From the NCBI GenBank assembly GCA_009594995.1, contig VOPR01000016.1:31787-95786 (forward strand): a DNA stretch of 64,000 nucleotides. Reading direction: 5' to 3'. The translations under genes and the position numbers were made by a program. Under the pieces are notes generated by a model. It worked only from the letters and a program-made list of their open reading frames with translations, ran no database searches and was not told where the DNA came from. Below, piece by piece: positions 53,341 to 61,463 of the stretch (its first letter is position 1; each line of letters begins with the position of its first letter). The DNA comes from Nitrospira sp. (GTDB lineage Bacteria > Nitrospirota > Nitrospiria > Nitrospirales > Nitrospiraceae).

Positions 53341-54147
53341 ATGGGAAACGTCATTAAAAAATTGGTCGTAGGAATCGTCGTCGGCGGAATCTTGTTCGGC
53401 GCCACCAATGCGCTGGGCTTTCCGTTTGTCTTTCAGGCGCTGTTTTTTGGGTATGCCATGCTCGGCGCCGTCGTATTCATGATTCTCGATTTTCCAACGC
53501 TCAAGCCGTTCGGCGGCATGAAAGCCGTCGGGGCATTGCTCGTGTTCTACGCCATTCTTTCGGTCGTCTACATTGCCGGTGCCTCCATGTGGCCGCAATA
53601 TGATCCGGAAGATGAAAAGGGGAAGATCGATAAAATTCTGAAGCCGAAGCGAGAGCATTACGAAGCCGGCAAGGTGGAAGTGTTGATGCAGCGGGCAAAG
53701 GCTTTGGACGAAAAAGCCAAAGAGCTCACTGCTCGGCTGCAGGCCTTAGGGGCCGCGCAAGCGCCTGCCGATCAGAAGGCCGGTGGAGACAGCGCGCCGA
53801 CCGCCACGACGGCTGCCGCTAGCGGCGATATTGCCAAGTTGGGTGAAGAGCAATGGCAACTGCAGGAGTGCTACAACTGCCACAAGCTGAACGGCGAGGG
53901 CGGAAAGAAGCGCGGTCCTGAGTTGGATAACATCGGCAACCTTCTCCCCGCTGCGGAAATCGCCCGAAAGATTCTCGATCCGAAGAGCTATAAGGCTGAA
54001 GGATTTGAGCAGGAATACGAGAAGGGAAAGATGCCCGATAAGTATAAGGACCTGATGGAGCCGAAGGACGTGGATGCCTTGGCGACCTGGTTGGCCGGAT
54101 ACAAGAACGCTTCGGTGAATACTCCGAAGCCGATCAAGATGAAGTGA
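53341..54147 (+). CDS. Membrane-anchored monoheme c-type cytochrome
   Basis: A 268-residue protein with three N-terminal TM segments (about 5-25, 27-52, 57-80). An Ala/Lys/Glu-rich helical stalk follows (MQRAKALDEKAKELTARLQA). The C-terminal cytochrome c domain has heme motif CYNCHKLNGEGGKKRGPELD and the likely distal Met in EKGKMPDKYKDL. It stands directly before the Rieske gene with a 4-bp overlap at GTGA. A c-type cytochrome tied to the Rieske/cytochrome b pair would act like cytochrome c1 or f, though it shares no fold with them that I can see. Confidence 0.83.
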   Translation: MGNVIKKLVVGIVVGGILFGATNALGFPFVFQALFFGYAMLGAVVFMILDFPTLKPFGGMKAVGALLVFYAILSVVYIAGASMWPQYDPEDEKGKIDKILKPKREHYEAGKVEVLMQRAKALDEKAKELTARLQALGAAQAPADQKAGGDSAPTATTAAASGDIAKLGEEQWQLQECYNCHKLNGEGGKKRGPELDNIGNLLPAAEIARKILDPKSYKAEGFEQEYEKGKMPDKYKDLMEPKDVDALATWLAGYKNASVNTPKPIKMK

Positions 54148-55091
54148 GCATCATGCAGCCGAAACTTAAATCAAAAGTTCGATGTGCGGACCGTGAAGTC
54201 GGGGAAGTGCGCCGGGTCATTATGGACCCGCTCTCCCACGAAATCAGCCATATCGTCGTAGGCGATGGCGCAGTCGACTCTATGGAGCGCCAGGTCCCCA
54301 TGGGGCAGGTGCAGGCGGTCAGCGATGAAGTCGTGACGCTTCGTATCGGTTCGGCCGAATACGCGATGCTGCCCGCCTTCAAGCGCGATGAATACGTGAC
54401 CACGCATGAGGTGGAAATCGCTCACCTTGAGGAGCGGATCCATGTCACGCCCGGCGAAGTTCTTGTCCCGTTCCCGGAACTCGAACGGAGCGTGAAGCGT
54501 CGGACATTCTTCATGAACTTTACCCATGCCATCGGCTTTCTGATCGGCTTCCCCCTTGCGTTTCCGGTTCTTCGCTACCTGATGAAGCCGATGTATTCGC
54601 CGTTTGACAACGAATGGCTCAAGATCGGGAACTCCGGCAAGATCAAGCAGGATGATGTCGGCGTTCAGTTTAAGTACAAGCGCAAGATCAAAGAAGCCTA
54701 CATGCCGGAGCAGGAAATCGACAAAAACGTCTGGGTCTTGAAGGCGACTCCCAAGGTGCTGGAGACGATCTATCAAGGCAAGGACATGGAGTTTCGTGAC
54801 TCTGCCGGAAAGCATATCTGGACGAACAAGAAGGACGTGCCCTATATCGCATTTTCCGGGAAGTGTCCGCACCTGGGGTGCGGATTTAAATGGCGTACGC
54901 ACAAGACGCTCGGACAGGTATTTCTTTGTCCCTGTCACCTGAGCATCTATGACGCCGCAGGCAAAGTGCTGGACGGACCGGCGCCGCGGCCATTGGATCC
55001 ACTCCCCATCAAGGTTACGGCAACGGGTGAAATCACGATTATTGATATGGAATTCAAAGCGGGCACCAAGGCCCAGGTTCGGATTGTCTAA
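54144..55091 (+). CDS. Rieske [2Fe-2S] protein with N-terminal PRC-barrel-like domain
   Basis: A 315-residue high-potential Rieske subunit of a bc/b6f-type complex. Cluster ligands are Cys241 and His243 (CPHLGC) and Cys262 and His265 (CPCHLSIYD); Cys246 and Cys264 would form the stabilising disulfide. A TM anchor (FTHAIGFLIGFPLAFPVL) lies at about 130-150. The first ~95 residues (VRCADREVGEVRRVIMDPLS to LPAFKRDEYVTT) look like a PRC-barrel domain, an unusual fusion. GTG at 54144 overlaps the previous stop; ATG at 54153 is an alternative start. Cytochrome b follows with a 1-bp overlap. Confidence 0.88.
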   Translation: MSIMQPKLKSKVRCADREVGEVRRVIMDPLSHEISHIVVGDGAVDSMERQVPMGQVQAVSDEVVTLRIGSAEYAMLPAFKRDEYVTTHEVEIAHLEERIHVTPGEVLVPFPELERSVKRRTFFMNFTHAIGFLIGFPLAFPVLRYLMKPMYSPFDNEWLKIGNSGKIKQDDVGVQFKYKRKIKEAYMPEQEIDKNVWVLKATPKVLETIYQGKDMEFRDSAGKHIWTNKKDVPYIAFSGKCPHLGCGFKWRTHKTLGQVFLCPCHLSIYDAAGKVLDGPAPRPLDPLPIKVTATGEITIIDMEFKAGTKAQVRIV

Positions 55092-56206
55092 TGGATACGA
55101 CTACGCAGCCGACGACCACGCAGCCATCAGCGATTGAAAAAGTCTTTGACTTTGTCGACGAACGCGTCGGCCTGAAGACTTTGCAAGCCAAAATGCTCAA
55201 CGAGCCGGTCCCTGGCGGCTCTCGATGGGCTTATGTATTTGGTTCCGTCCTGCTCTTCATCTTCATCATGCAGGCGGTGACCGGTATTTTGTTAATGTTC
55301 TACTACGTGCCGACCGCTGACCACGCCTATGCCAGTACCCAGTACATCATCCATACCGTGGATTACGGTTGGTTCCTGCTGAGTTACCACTTCTGGGGCT
55401 CGACGGCGATGGTGGTCTGCGTCTTTGCGCACATGTCGCAGGTCTTTCTCTGGGGCGCCTACAAAAAGCCACGCGAACTCATCTGGTTGGTCGGACTGGC
55501 CCTGTTTGGCATTGTGATGGGGTTCGGCTTCACCGGATATTTGCTTCCCTGGGACCAGCGTGCCTATTGGGCGACCACGGTCGGCGTCGAAATTATGGAC
55601 AAGACGCCGCTGCTGGGCGACTTCATGGCGCGGTTCCTGAAGGGCGGAGCAACTCCTGGTCAGATGACCTTGAGCCGCTTCTTCGTCATTCACGTGATGG
55701 TCTTGCCGGCGGCCTTGATGGGTCTGGCCGGTCTGCACCTCTTCTTGTTCCGTAAGGCGGGCCCGGCCGGTCCTTTCCGTGGCAGCGTGGAAGAGATCAA
55801 GGCCAAGACCGACTACTTCTTTCCACGTCAAATCTGGAAAGATATCGTCGGGATGGTGGCCGTGTTCCTGTGTATCTGCAGTCTCGCGTTCTGGGAGCCG
55901 ATCGTGCTCCTTGAAGAAGCGACGCCCGATCCAGGTGACTATCATCCCGAGCCGGAATGGTACTTCCTTTTCCTGTTTCAACTACTGCGTCTGAAGGTCT
56001 TTGCGGGAGAGTTCGGACAATTCCTCGGCGCCATCGCGCTGCCGGGGGTGTTCATGGCCTTGCTGGCCGCATTGCCTTTCATCGATCGTGATCCTGAACG
56101 GAATATCTTCAAGCGGCCGATCGCATTAATCAGCTGGATCGTGGTCATGGCGAGCATTCTTATTTTCACCGTGGCGGCGATCATCAACCGCGAATTTTTG
56201 GAATAG
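55091..56206 (+). CDS. Cytochrome b of a bc/b6f-type complex
   Basis: A 371-residue, eight-TM-class cytochrome b uniting the b6 and subunit IV parts in one chain. Heme b ligands are His100/His114 (YHFWGSTAMVVCVFAH, 13 residues apart) and His201/His216 (14 residues apart, the b6-type spacing). The Qo motif PEWY is present in HPEPEWYFLFLFQLLRL, and GFTGYLLPWDQRAYWATTVG is typical of cd-loop sequences. The N-terminal 20 residues are Thr/Gln/Pro rich. It forms the quinol-oxidising core with the Rieske protein just upstream. Confidence 0.94.
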   Translation: MDTTTQPTTTQPSAIEKVFDFVDERVGLKTLQAKMLNEPVPGGSRWAYVFGSVLLFIFIMQAVTGILLMFYYVPTADHAYASTQYIIHTVDYGWFLLSYHFWGSTAMVVCVFAHMSQVFLWGAYKKPRELIWLVGLALFGIVMGFGFTGYLLPWDQRAYWATTVGVEIMDKTPLLGDFMARFLKGGATPGQMTLSRFFVIHVMVLPAALMGLAGLHLFLFRKAGPAGPFRGSVEEIKAKTDYFFPRQIWKDIVGMVAVFLCICSLAFWEPIVLLEEATPDPGDYHPEPEWYFLFLFQLLRLKVFAGEFGQFLGAIALPGVFMALLAALPFIDRDPERNIFKRPIALISWIVVMASILIFTVAAIINREFLE

Positions 56207-56224
56207 GCGGAGGGTCTTGGGCAC

Positions 56225-57244
56225 ATGACTGGTCGAGAGACGATGTCGTCATTCAAATTGGGGCTTAGCATTCTCTGGCCTGCCTGCTGGACCGCCCTGC
56301 CTATCAAGATGGCATTTGCCATGTTGTTTATGGCCATGGGCACGATCCATCTGGAGACAAAGCTCGGGATTACCTTCCTGATGCTTCTCATGAGCCCGGT
56401 CAGCGTATTTGCCTTTTTCGTGATTTCGTTGGGGGTTGGTTTTCACTTCGGTGAAGGCACCGGGCTCCCGCTGTTGTTTTTGGTGTCGATCCCCATTGAT
56501 ATCTGGGCATTGGGTCTGGTCGCTCGGACGGTCTTCTTGGAGCGCCTGCGTCTTGAACCGCCTGCTTCTCTCGGTATTGGGCTGTGGGTGCGCTTTGCCG
56601 TGGCCGGCGCACTATACCTGCCGCTCCTGTGGGTGATTGAAGGCGGGGCAACAGACCTTGCCCGATCGATTACCAAATCGATCCTGGATATGGATATGTT
56701 GAAGAGTATGCCGGTGGCCGAGCGTATCGGCCTCGAATTTACGGCATGGGGAAGTGCGTCGTTGCTGGTGCTACTCGCACTGACCTACATCGGTCTCTCT
56801 ATTCTGGGTAAGTTGGTCGAGGGCCGGATGGCGGGAGCCCAGGATGCCAGTGATACCTATCAGGGGCTGATTTCCCGCTGGGATATGATCCGGGTGCCTG
56901 CCGATCAGGGTTTGATGCTCACGGCATTTACGGCTGCCGGTGCAGTGATGAGTATCTTGTTCTGGATGGTCCTTCCTGTATCGACTCCACATCCGCACGA
57001 ATGTTGTAAGCCGGCGAATGTGGCACCGGTCCCGCCGTTCGATGCTCAGAAGTCGCTCACCAAAGGCGAGAAGGCGTTTAAAGACGCGGAAGTGAAGATT
57101 GCTGCGCTTGAACAGAAGACGGCCGAGGACGAGAAGGAAAAGCAGAAAAGCGGTAAGGACAAAGCCGGTGTCAAGGAGAACGCTCCCAAGAACGACGGCA
57201 AGGCTTCGCAATCATCAGCCGGGAAACCAGCGGGAAGCAAGTGA
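56225..57244 (+). CDS. Polytopic membrane protein of unknown function in the bc/bd locus
   Basis: A 339-residue protein with about six TM segments in its first 250 residues. A hydrophilic C-terminal region (about 265-339) is very rich in Lys, Glu, Ala and Ser, probably extended or coiled-coil. Directly after the last TM is HPHECCKP, a possible metal or heme site. I do not recognise the family. Its position between cytochrome b and the second bd-like gene, in tight spacing on both sides, implies it is a subunit or assembly factor of the same complex. Confidence 0.75.
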   Translation: MTGRETMSSFKLGLSILWPACWTALPIKMAFAMLFMAMGTIHLETKLGITFLMLLMSPVSVFAFFVISLGVGFHFGEGTGLPLLFLVSIPIDIWALGLVARTVFLERLRLEPPASLGIGLWVRFAVAGALYLPLLWVIEGGATDLARSITKSILDMDMLKSMPVAERIGLEFTAWGSASLLVLLALTYIGLSILGKLVEGRMAGAQDASDTYQGLISRWDMIRVPADQGLMLTAFTAAGAVMSILFWMVLPVSTPHPHECCKPANVAPVPPFDAQKSLTKGEKAFKDAEVKIAALEQKTAEDEKEKQKSGKDKAGVKENAPKNDGKASQSSAGKPAGSK

Positions 57245-57248
57245 CATC

Positions 57249-59153
57249 ATGGCGAATGACGAGGTGAGAACAATGATGGACCAAGGTCGGAATATCACAA
57301 ATCACGGTCGCCAAATTGCGGGCCGCGTGGCCTTGCTGGCTGGATGTGCTGCATTGCTCGGATGGGCGGGATTGCCGGATATGGCTCTGGCCCAGGAGGC
57401 TGCTGCCCAGGCCCCGACTGCCTATCGAGACCTTCCGTACATCGGTAGTCGAAACCTTGTGTGGATCATTGCTCAGCTGCATCTCTTGCTCGCCGGGTTC
57501 GTGCTCGGTGTGCCGATTTTCGCTTGGTTGTGCGAAATCGTCGGCTGGAAATCAGGCGATAAGCGTTACGACAAGCTGGCCAAAGAGTTTACCAAGCTCT
57601 TGACCTCCTCTTATGCGACGACGGCCCTTTTCGGCGGAATCCTCTTGTTCCTGCTGATCGGTTTCTATCCGAAGCTGATGGCTTATCTGACCGACATCTT
57701 CTTCCCATCCTTCCTGGTGTACTGCTGTTTATTCCTCGTTGAGACCGCAACACTGTATCTCTATTGGTATGGCTGGGATGCGATGGCGGAAGGAAACGGG
57801 AAGAAGTTTCACATATTCCTGGGTTTCCTCCTCAACGTGTTTGCCTTCTTCATTATGATCGTGCCCAATTCCTGGGCGACGTTCCAATCCAGCCCGGTCG
57901 TTATCTCTGAGGGCAGTGATTTCGCCCGCGCCTGGGCGGCCACCTGGAACCCGACCTGGTGGCCGGTGAACATTCACCGGCTGATTGCCAACGTCGTACT
58001 CGGCGGGTACATTTGCGGCGCCTACGCCGGCATTCGTTATCTCTCAGCCAAGAGCACGGAAGAGCGATATCACTACGATTGGATGGGGTACGTCGGCAAC
58101 TTCATCGGCGTATTCGGTCTGCTCCCCCTCCCGTTCGCCGGCTACTGGTTGATGCGTGAGATTTATCAGTACAACCAGCAGATGGGTATCACGCTCATGG
58201 GCGGATTCCTGTCCTGGCTGTTCATCCTGCAGGCCATGCTGATCGGTGTCCTGTTCCTGGGGTCCAACTACTATTTCTGGCTCGGAATTACCCATCGTAT
58301 TCCAGGGTCTGAAACTCAGTATCGCAAACCGATCATGGCCATGTTGATCATCCTCCTTCTGTGCCTCGGCGTGTGGATGACGCCCCATTCTCTGGTTGCC
58401 AGCTTGGAAGAAGCGCAGAAGATGGGCGGTACACACCATCCCCTGCTCGGTGTCTTCGGCGTCATGTCGGCCAAGATGACCGTCTCCAACCTCATGGTAC
58501 TTGTCACCTTCATGAGCTTCATCATGTACTGGCGCGCCGGCAAGCAAGACACTGCCGGATGGGCCAAGGCGGCCAAGGCACTCATGGGTGGCGTGCTGGG
58601 ACTGGCAGCGATTGCCGTTATTGTGCTCGGCGTCTGGGGCTACTTCGTCCCGGCCATTATCCGTATTAACTACTTCTCTACATCGCAGGTGGGCATCGTC
58701 ATCTTTGTGATGCTGACGATTACTCCTTTGACCGCGCTCCTTCTGAAGAGCGCAAAGACCACCACCGAAATGGTGTGGGGAAGAATGCCGCCACGCGCCG
58801 GGTACGCGCTGGTCCTGAACGCGGTCATGGTCATCCTGCTCATGACCCTCATGGGATACGCACGTTCTTCATCGCGCGTTCACTGGCATATCTACGGCGT
58901 CATGCGCGATTCGTCTCAATATGCATTCTCGCCGGCGTTGGGCTATGCCGCCGCTCTCATGGCGCTCAATACGTTCCTGTTCTGTATGTTGGTCGCCTTC
59001 ATTTTCTGGGTGGCCACCATGGGTGATAAGGCGAAGGCTGCAGCCAGTGCCAAGGGCGCTGCTGAACCGGGCCACATTCCGGCCATGGCCGGGGGCTCGC
59101 AGGCATTGGATGGTCCTGCGGCTGAGACGTCTGAGGCAAATCGTCCGGTCTGA
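57249..59153 (+). CDS. Cytochrome bd-like oxidase subunit I homologue (second copy)
   Basis: A 634-residue paralog of the 51597 product. After a signal-like region (VALLAGCAALLGWAGLPDMALA) come about 14 TM segments. Equivalent residues are His78 (AQLHLLLAGFVLGVPIF), Glu165 (LFLVETATLYLYWYGWD) and His243 (NIHRLIANVVLGGYICG). LCLGVWMTPHSLVASLEEAQ matches the late motif of the first copy. ATG at 57249 is 5 nt after the previous stop; ATG at 57273 has GAGGTGAGAAC upstream and is possible. A longer frame from 57099 overlaps the preceding gene and is rejected. Confidence 0.8.
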   Translation: MANDEVRTMMDQGRNITNHGRQIAGRVALLAGCAALLGWAGLPDMALAQEAAAQAPTAYRDLPYIGSRNLVWIIAQLHLLLAGFVLGVPIFAWLCEIVGWKSGDKRYDKLAKEFTKLLTSSYATTALFGGILLFLLIGFYPKLMAYLTDIFFPSFLVYCCLFLVETATLYLYWYGWDAMAEGNGKKFHIFLGFLLNVFAFFIMIVPNSWATFQSSPVVISEGSDFARAWAATWNPTWWPVNIHRLIANVVLGGYICGAYAGIRYLSAKSTEERYHYDWMGYVGNFIGVFGLLPLPFAGYWLMREIYQYNQQMGITLMGGFLSWLFILQAMLIGVLFLGSNYYFWLGITHRIPGSETQYRKPIMAMLIILLLCLGVWMTPHSLVASLEEAQKMGGTHHPLLGVFGVMSAKMTVSNLMVLVTFMSFIMYWRAGKQDTAGWAKAAKALMGGVLGLAAIAVIVLGVWGYFVPAIIRINYFSTSQVGIVIFVMLTITPLTALLLKSAKTTTEMVWGRMPPRAGYALVLNAVMVILLMTLMGYARSSSRVHWHIYGVMRDSSQYAFSPALGYAAALMALNTFLFCMLVAFIFWVATMGDKAKAAASAKGAAEPGHIPAMAGGSQALDGPAAETSEANRPV

Positions 59154-59219
59154 TCGGGAAGATGATCTTCTTCTGGTAACCAGGGGCGGGTCGTGATCAT
59201 TATCCTTTGTTGAGGACTT

Positions 59220-59840
59220 ATGAGTGAAGTAGTCAAACTGCAGCTAATCGGTCTCTGTGTCATCGGCCTTGGAACAGTGATCCTCCTGTTCATCAAGGGG
59301 CAATTTATTCGGGTCATCGGTTTTGTGGCGATCGTGCTCGGCCTGTTTTCGCTGGTCGCCTTGGCCGTGCCCCAGATGGCCTCCTTACCGCCGGCCGAGG
59401 AGAGCATCAACATCGCCGATATCAAAACGCCTACCGACATGGCGACGATAGGTCAAAAGATTTTCTTCAGCAAAGGCCAGTGCGCACTGTGCCATTCGAT
59501 CGGGCCAAGCGAATCCGCTCGCTGTCCGGACCTGAAGGGCATTGGGGCCAAATTATCCCGCGAGTTTATTTTTGAAAGTTTGACGGAACCGCAGGCCTAT
59601 CTCTATCTGGACTACCGTCATGAGGGTGTCCCGAAGGAATATCCGGCGCGCATGCCGTACATCAATAAGAATCCGATCGGCTTGTCCAAGAATGAGATTC
59701 TGTCCGTCATTGCGTTCCTGCAGCAGATGAGCGGTGAACCGATCAGCGTCAGTCCGGCTGAGTTGGATCTCCCGCGGGCAACCCCGGCTCCGGTCAAGGC
59801 CGCTGATGCTGGTGCACTCGCGATGGCGCAGGCTCGATAG
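59220..59840 (+). CDS. Membrane-anchored monoheme c-type cytochrome
   Basis: A 206-residue protein with two N-terminal TM segments (about 8-27 and 32-52). A periplasmic cytochrome c domain follows with heme motif CALCHSIGPSESARCPDLKG and a probable distal Met in PARMPYINKNPIGLSKNE. The C-terminus is a short Ala/Pro tail. It lies 66 bp after the second bd-like gene with AGGAC upstream of the ATG. An imperfect palindrome (GAAGATGATCTTC at about 59158-59170) stands in the gap. Confidence 0.83.
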   Translation: MSEVVKLQLIGLCVIGLGTVILLFIKGQFIRVIGFVAIVLGLFSLVALAVPQMASLPPAEESINIADIKTPTDMATIGQKIFFSKGQCALCHSIGPSESARCPDLKGIGAKLSREFIFESLTEPQAYLYLDYRHEGVPKEYPARMPYINKNPIGLSKNEILSVIAFLQQMSGEPISVSPAELDLPRATPAPVKAADAGALAMAQAR

Positions 59841-59867
59841 TTGCCGGTGAAGTAGAGGAGGAAGGTT

Positions 59868-60593
59868 ATGGGAGGCGTACTTGTTAGACCGATTATTCTG
59901 ACGGTCTGTATTTATGTGTTTCTGAAGTTTATCGTCCCGAATCTGCCGCATTCCGCGCCGCTGCCCTCGAGCTTGATCTTCCTGTACCTCATGCTGACGA
60001 CAGCCGGGATCGTTATTTTTGCGACGCTCAGCGGTGCATCGAAGGACGCGTTTTTCGGTCCGATCCTGCGCTTCCTTACGGGCGAAGGTGGTGGGGCTCT
60101 CAGCGGGGCGCGATACCTGGTCCTCGCACTGTTTCCGTTGCTCGTCGGATGGCAGACCTACGGCAGCACGGCATCGAGCGATGCCCCTCCGGCAGAAAAT
60201 CGCACCATTCACCCCGCTCCTCCCGGCGAGTACACGGGTCTCTCGAATCCTGTGCCGAAGACGCCGGAAAATATTATGTATGGCAAAGGTTTGTATGCCT
60301 CGCGTTGCGCCCCGTGCCATGGCAACTTCGACGGGAAGGGTTTTGCAGCGCCGGGATTCACGCCGCCGCCGGCGAACTTTAAGGATCCCACCACGATCGC
60401 AATGCTTCAGGAGAGCTTCCTGTTCTGGCGCATCAAGAAGGGCGGGGTCGGGCTTCCTGTCGAAGGAATGCCCTGGAAGTCGGCCATGCCGCGTTGGGAG
60501 CTTGAAATGTCCGATGAGGACATCTGGAAAGTTATTATGGGCGAATATGACGGAGCCGGACAAAAGCCGAGAACATGGGATGAGTCCGAGTAA
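59868..60593 (+). CDS. Membrane-anchored monoheme c-type cytochrome
   Basis: A 241-residue protein with three hydrophobic segments (about 8-28, 38-56, 80-96) and a C-terminal cytochrome c domain. The heme motif is CAPCHGNFDGKGFAAPGFTP. The end (LFWRIKKGGVGLPVEGMPWK and SAMPRWELEMSDEDIWKVIM) closely resembles the 51022 cytochrome (WFWRISEGVPNTKMKPWKS and LSEEDRWKILAF), showing they are paralogs. Distal ligand probably Met in EGMPWKSAMP. AGGAGGAAGG precedes the ATG strongly. Confidence 0.84.
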   Translation: MGGVLVRPIILTVCIYVFLKFIVPNLPHSAPLPSSLIFLYLMLTTAGIVIFATLSGASKDAFFGPILRFLTGEGGGALSGARYLVLALFPLLVGWQTYGSTASSDAPPAENRTIHPAPPGEYTGLSNPVPKTPENIMYGKGLYASRCAPCHGNFDGKGFAAPGFTPPPANFKDPTTIAMLQESFLFWRIKKGGVGLPVEGMPWKSAMPRWELEMSDEDIWKVIMGEYDGAGQKPRTWDESE

Positions 60594-60633
60594 TTTCTCC
60601 GATCAGAGATTGCTGAGCAATTAAGGGGAGCGT

Positions 60634-61461
60634 ATGGCACGAGTGAGGAGACCAGGTACAAAATGGTGGGTCGGAGCCGTCGGCCTTGTGGGGCTGTGCG
60701 TGGCTGCGGGTGTGCAGCCGGCCTATAGTCAACAAAGCGTGTCGGTCCGCGCAGGACTGGTGAAGGGATCCCTTCCGGCTGATGACCCGACGGCTGCGGT
60801 ATGGGCCACTGCGGCAGCATCCGAATTCCCCATGTCTCCCCAGGTGCATTGGCCGGTGCGTATTACCGACGTCACCGCGAAGAGCGTGAAGGTTCGCGGC
60901 CTGCACGATGGCACCACCGTCGCCATTTTGTTGGAATACTCGGATCCATCAGAAGATCCTGACGACGCCGCAGCGCTGGAGTTCATGGTCGGCGATACCA
61001 AGGCACACTTTGCCCACGGCCAGCCGATGGCGCAGGTGGAAGGTGGACCGGTCAATATTTGGTATTGGAAGAATAAGGACGGCAAAGGTTCAGACCTGGG
61101 CGCCAAGGGTTTTGGCACGCTCAAGCCGCACGGACATCAGGATGTGAAGGCGAAGGGCGTCTACCAGGGCGGCGTGTGGAAGGTCGTATTCTCGCGGCCC
61201 TTGAGCACGGAGCATGTGGCAGAGGACACGCAGTTCAAGCCGGGAGAATTTGCCAGCATCGCGTTCGCCATCTGGGACGGCAAGAAGATGGAGACCGGTC
61301 AACCCAAGGAGAAGGGGTCTGAAAAGGCCATTTCCTCATGGTGGTATTTCCGGGCTGATGCGCCTCCGGACTATTCGCCGTACATGTATGCAGTACTCGC
61401 GGTGGCCTTGGCCTTGGGCTTTGAGTTGGTCCTCGTGAGACGTTTAAAGAAAGGGTCCTGA
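60634..61461 (+). CDS. Ethylbenzene-dehydrogenase-like heme b-binding subunit (NxrC-like fold)
   Basis: A 275-residue exported protein: signal peptide (VGAVGLVGLCVAAGVQPAYS), an EB_dh-type domain and one C-terminal TM anchor (YMYAVLAVALALGFELVLVR). The domain shows the family pattern PTAAVWATAAASEFPMSPQV, WPVRITDVTAKSVKVRGLHD, MVGDTKAHFAHGQPMAQVEG, NIWYWKNKDGKGSDLGAKGF and FASIAFAIWDGKKMETG. In gamma subunits of the DMSO-reductase group it holds heme b with Met and Lys ligands; candidates are Met-Val-Gly and Lys in this chain. Here it neighbours the bc/bd genes, not a molybdoenzyme. Confidence 0.8.
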   Translation: MARVRRPGTKWWVGAVGLVGLCVAAGVQPAYSQQSVSVRAGLVKGSLPADDPTAAVWATAAASEFPMSPQVHWPVRITDVTAKSVKVRGLHDGTTVAILLEYSDPSEDPDDAAALEFMVGDTKAHFAHGQPMAQVEGGPVNIWYWKNKDGKGSDLGAKGFGTLKPHGHQDVKAKGVYQGGVWKVVFSRPLSTEHVAEDTQFKPGEFASIAFAIWDGKKMETGQPKEKGSEKAISSWWYFRADAPPDYSPYMYAVLAVALALGFELVLVRRLKKGS

Positions 61462-61463
61462 GC

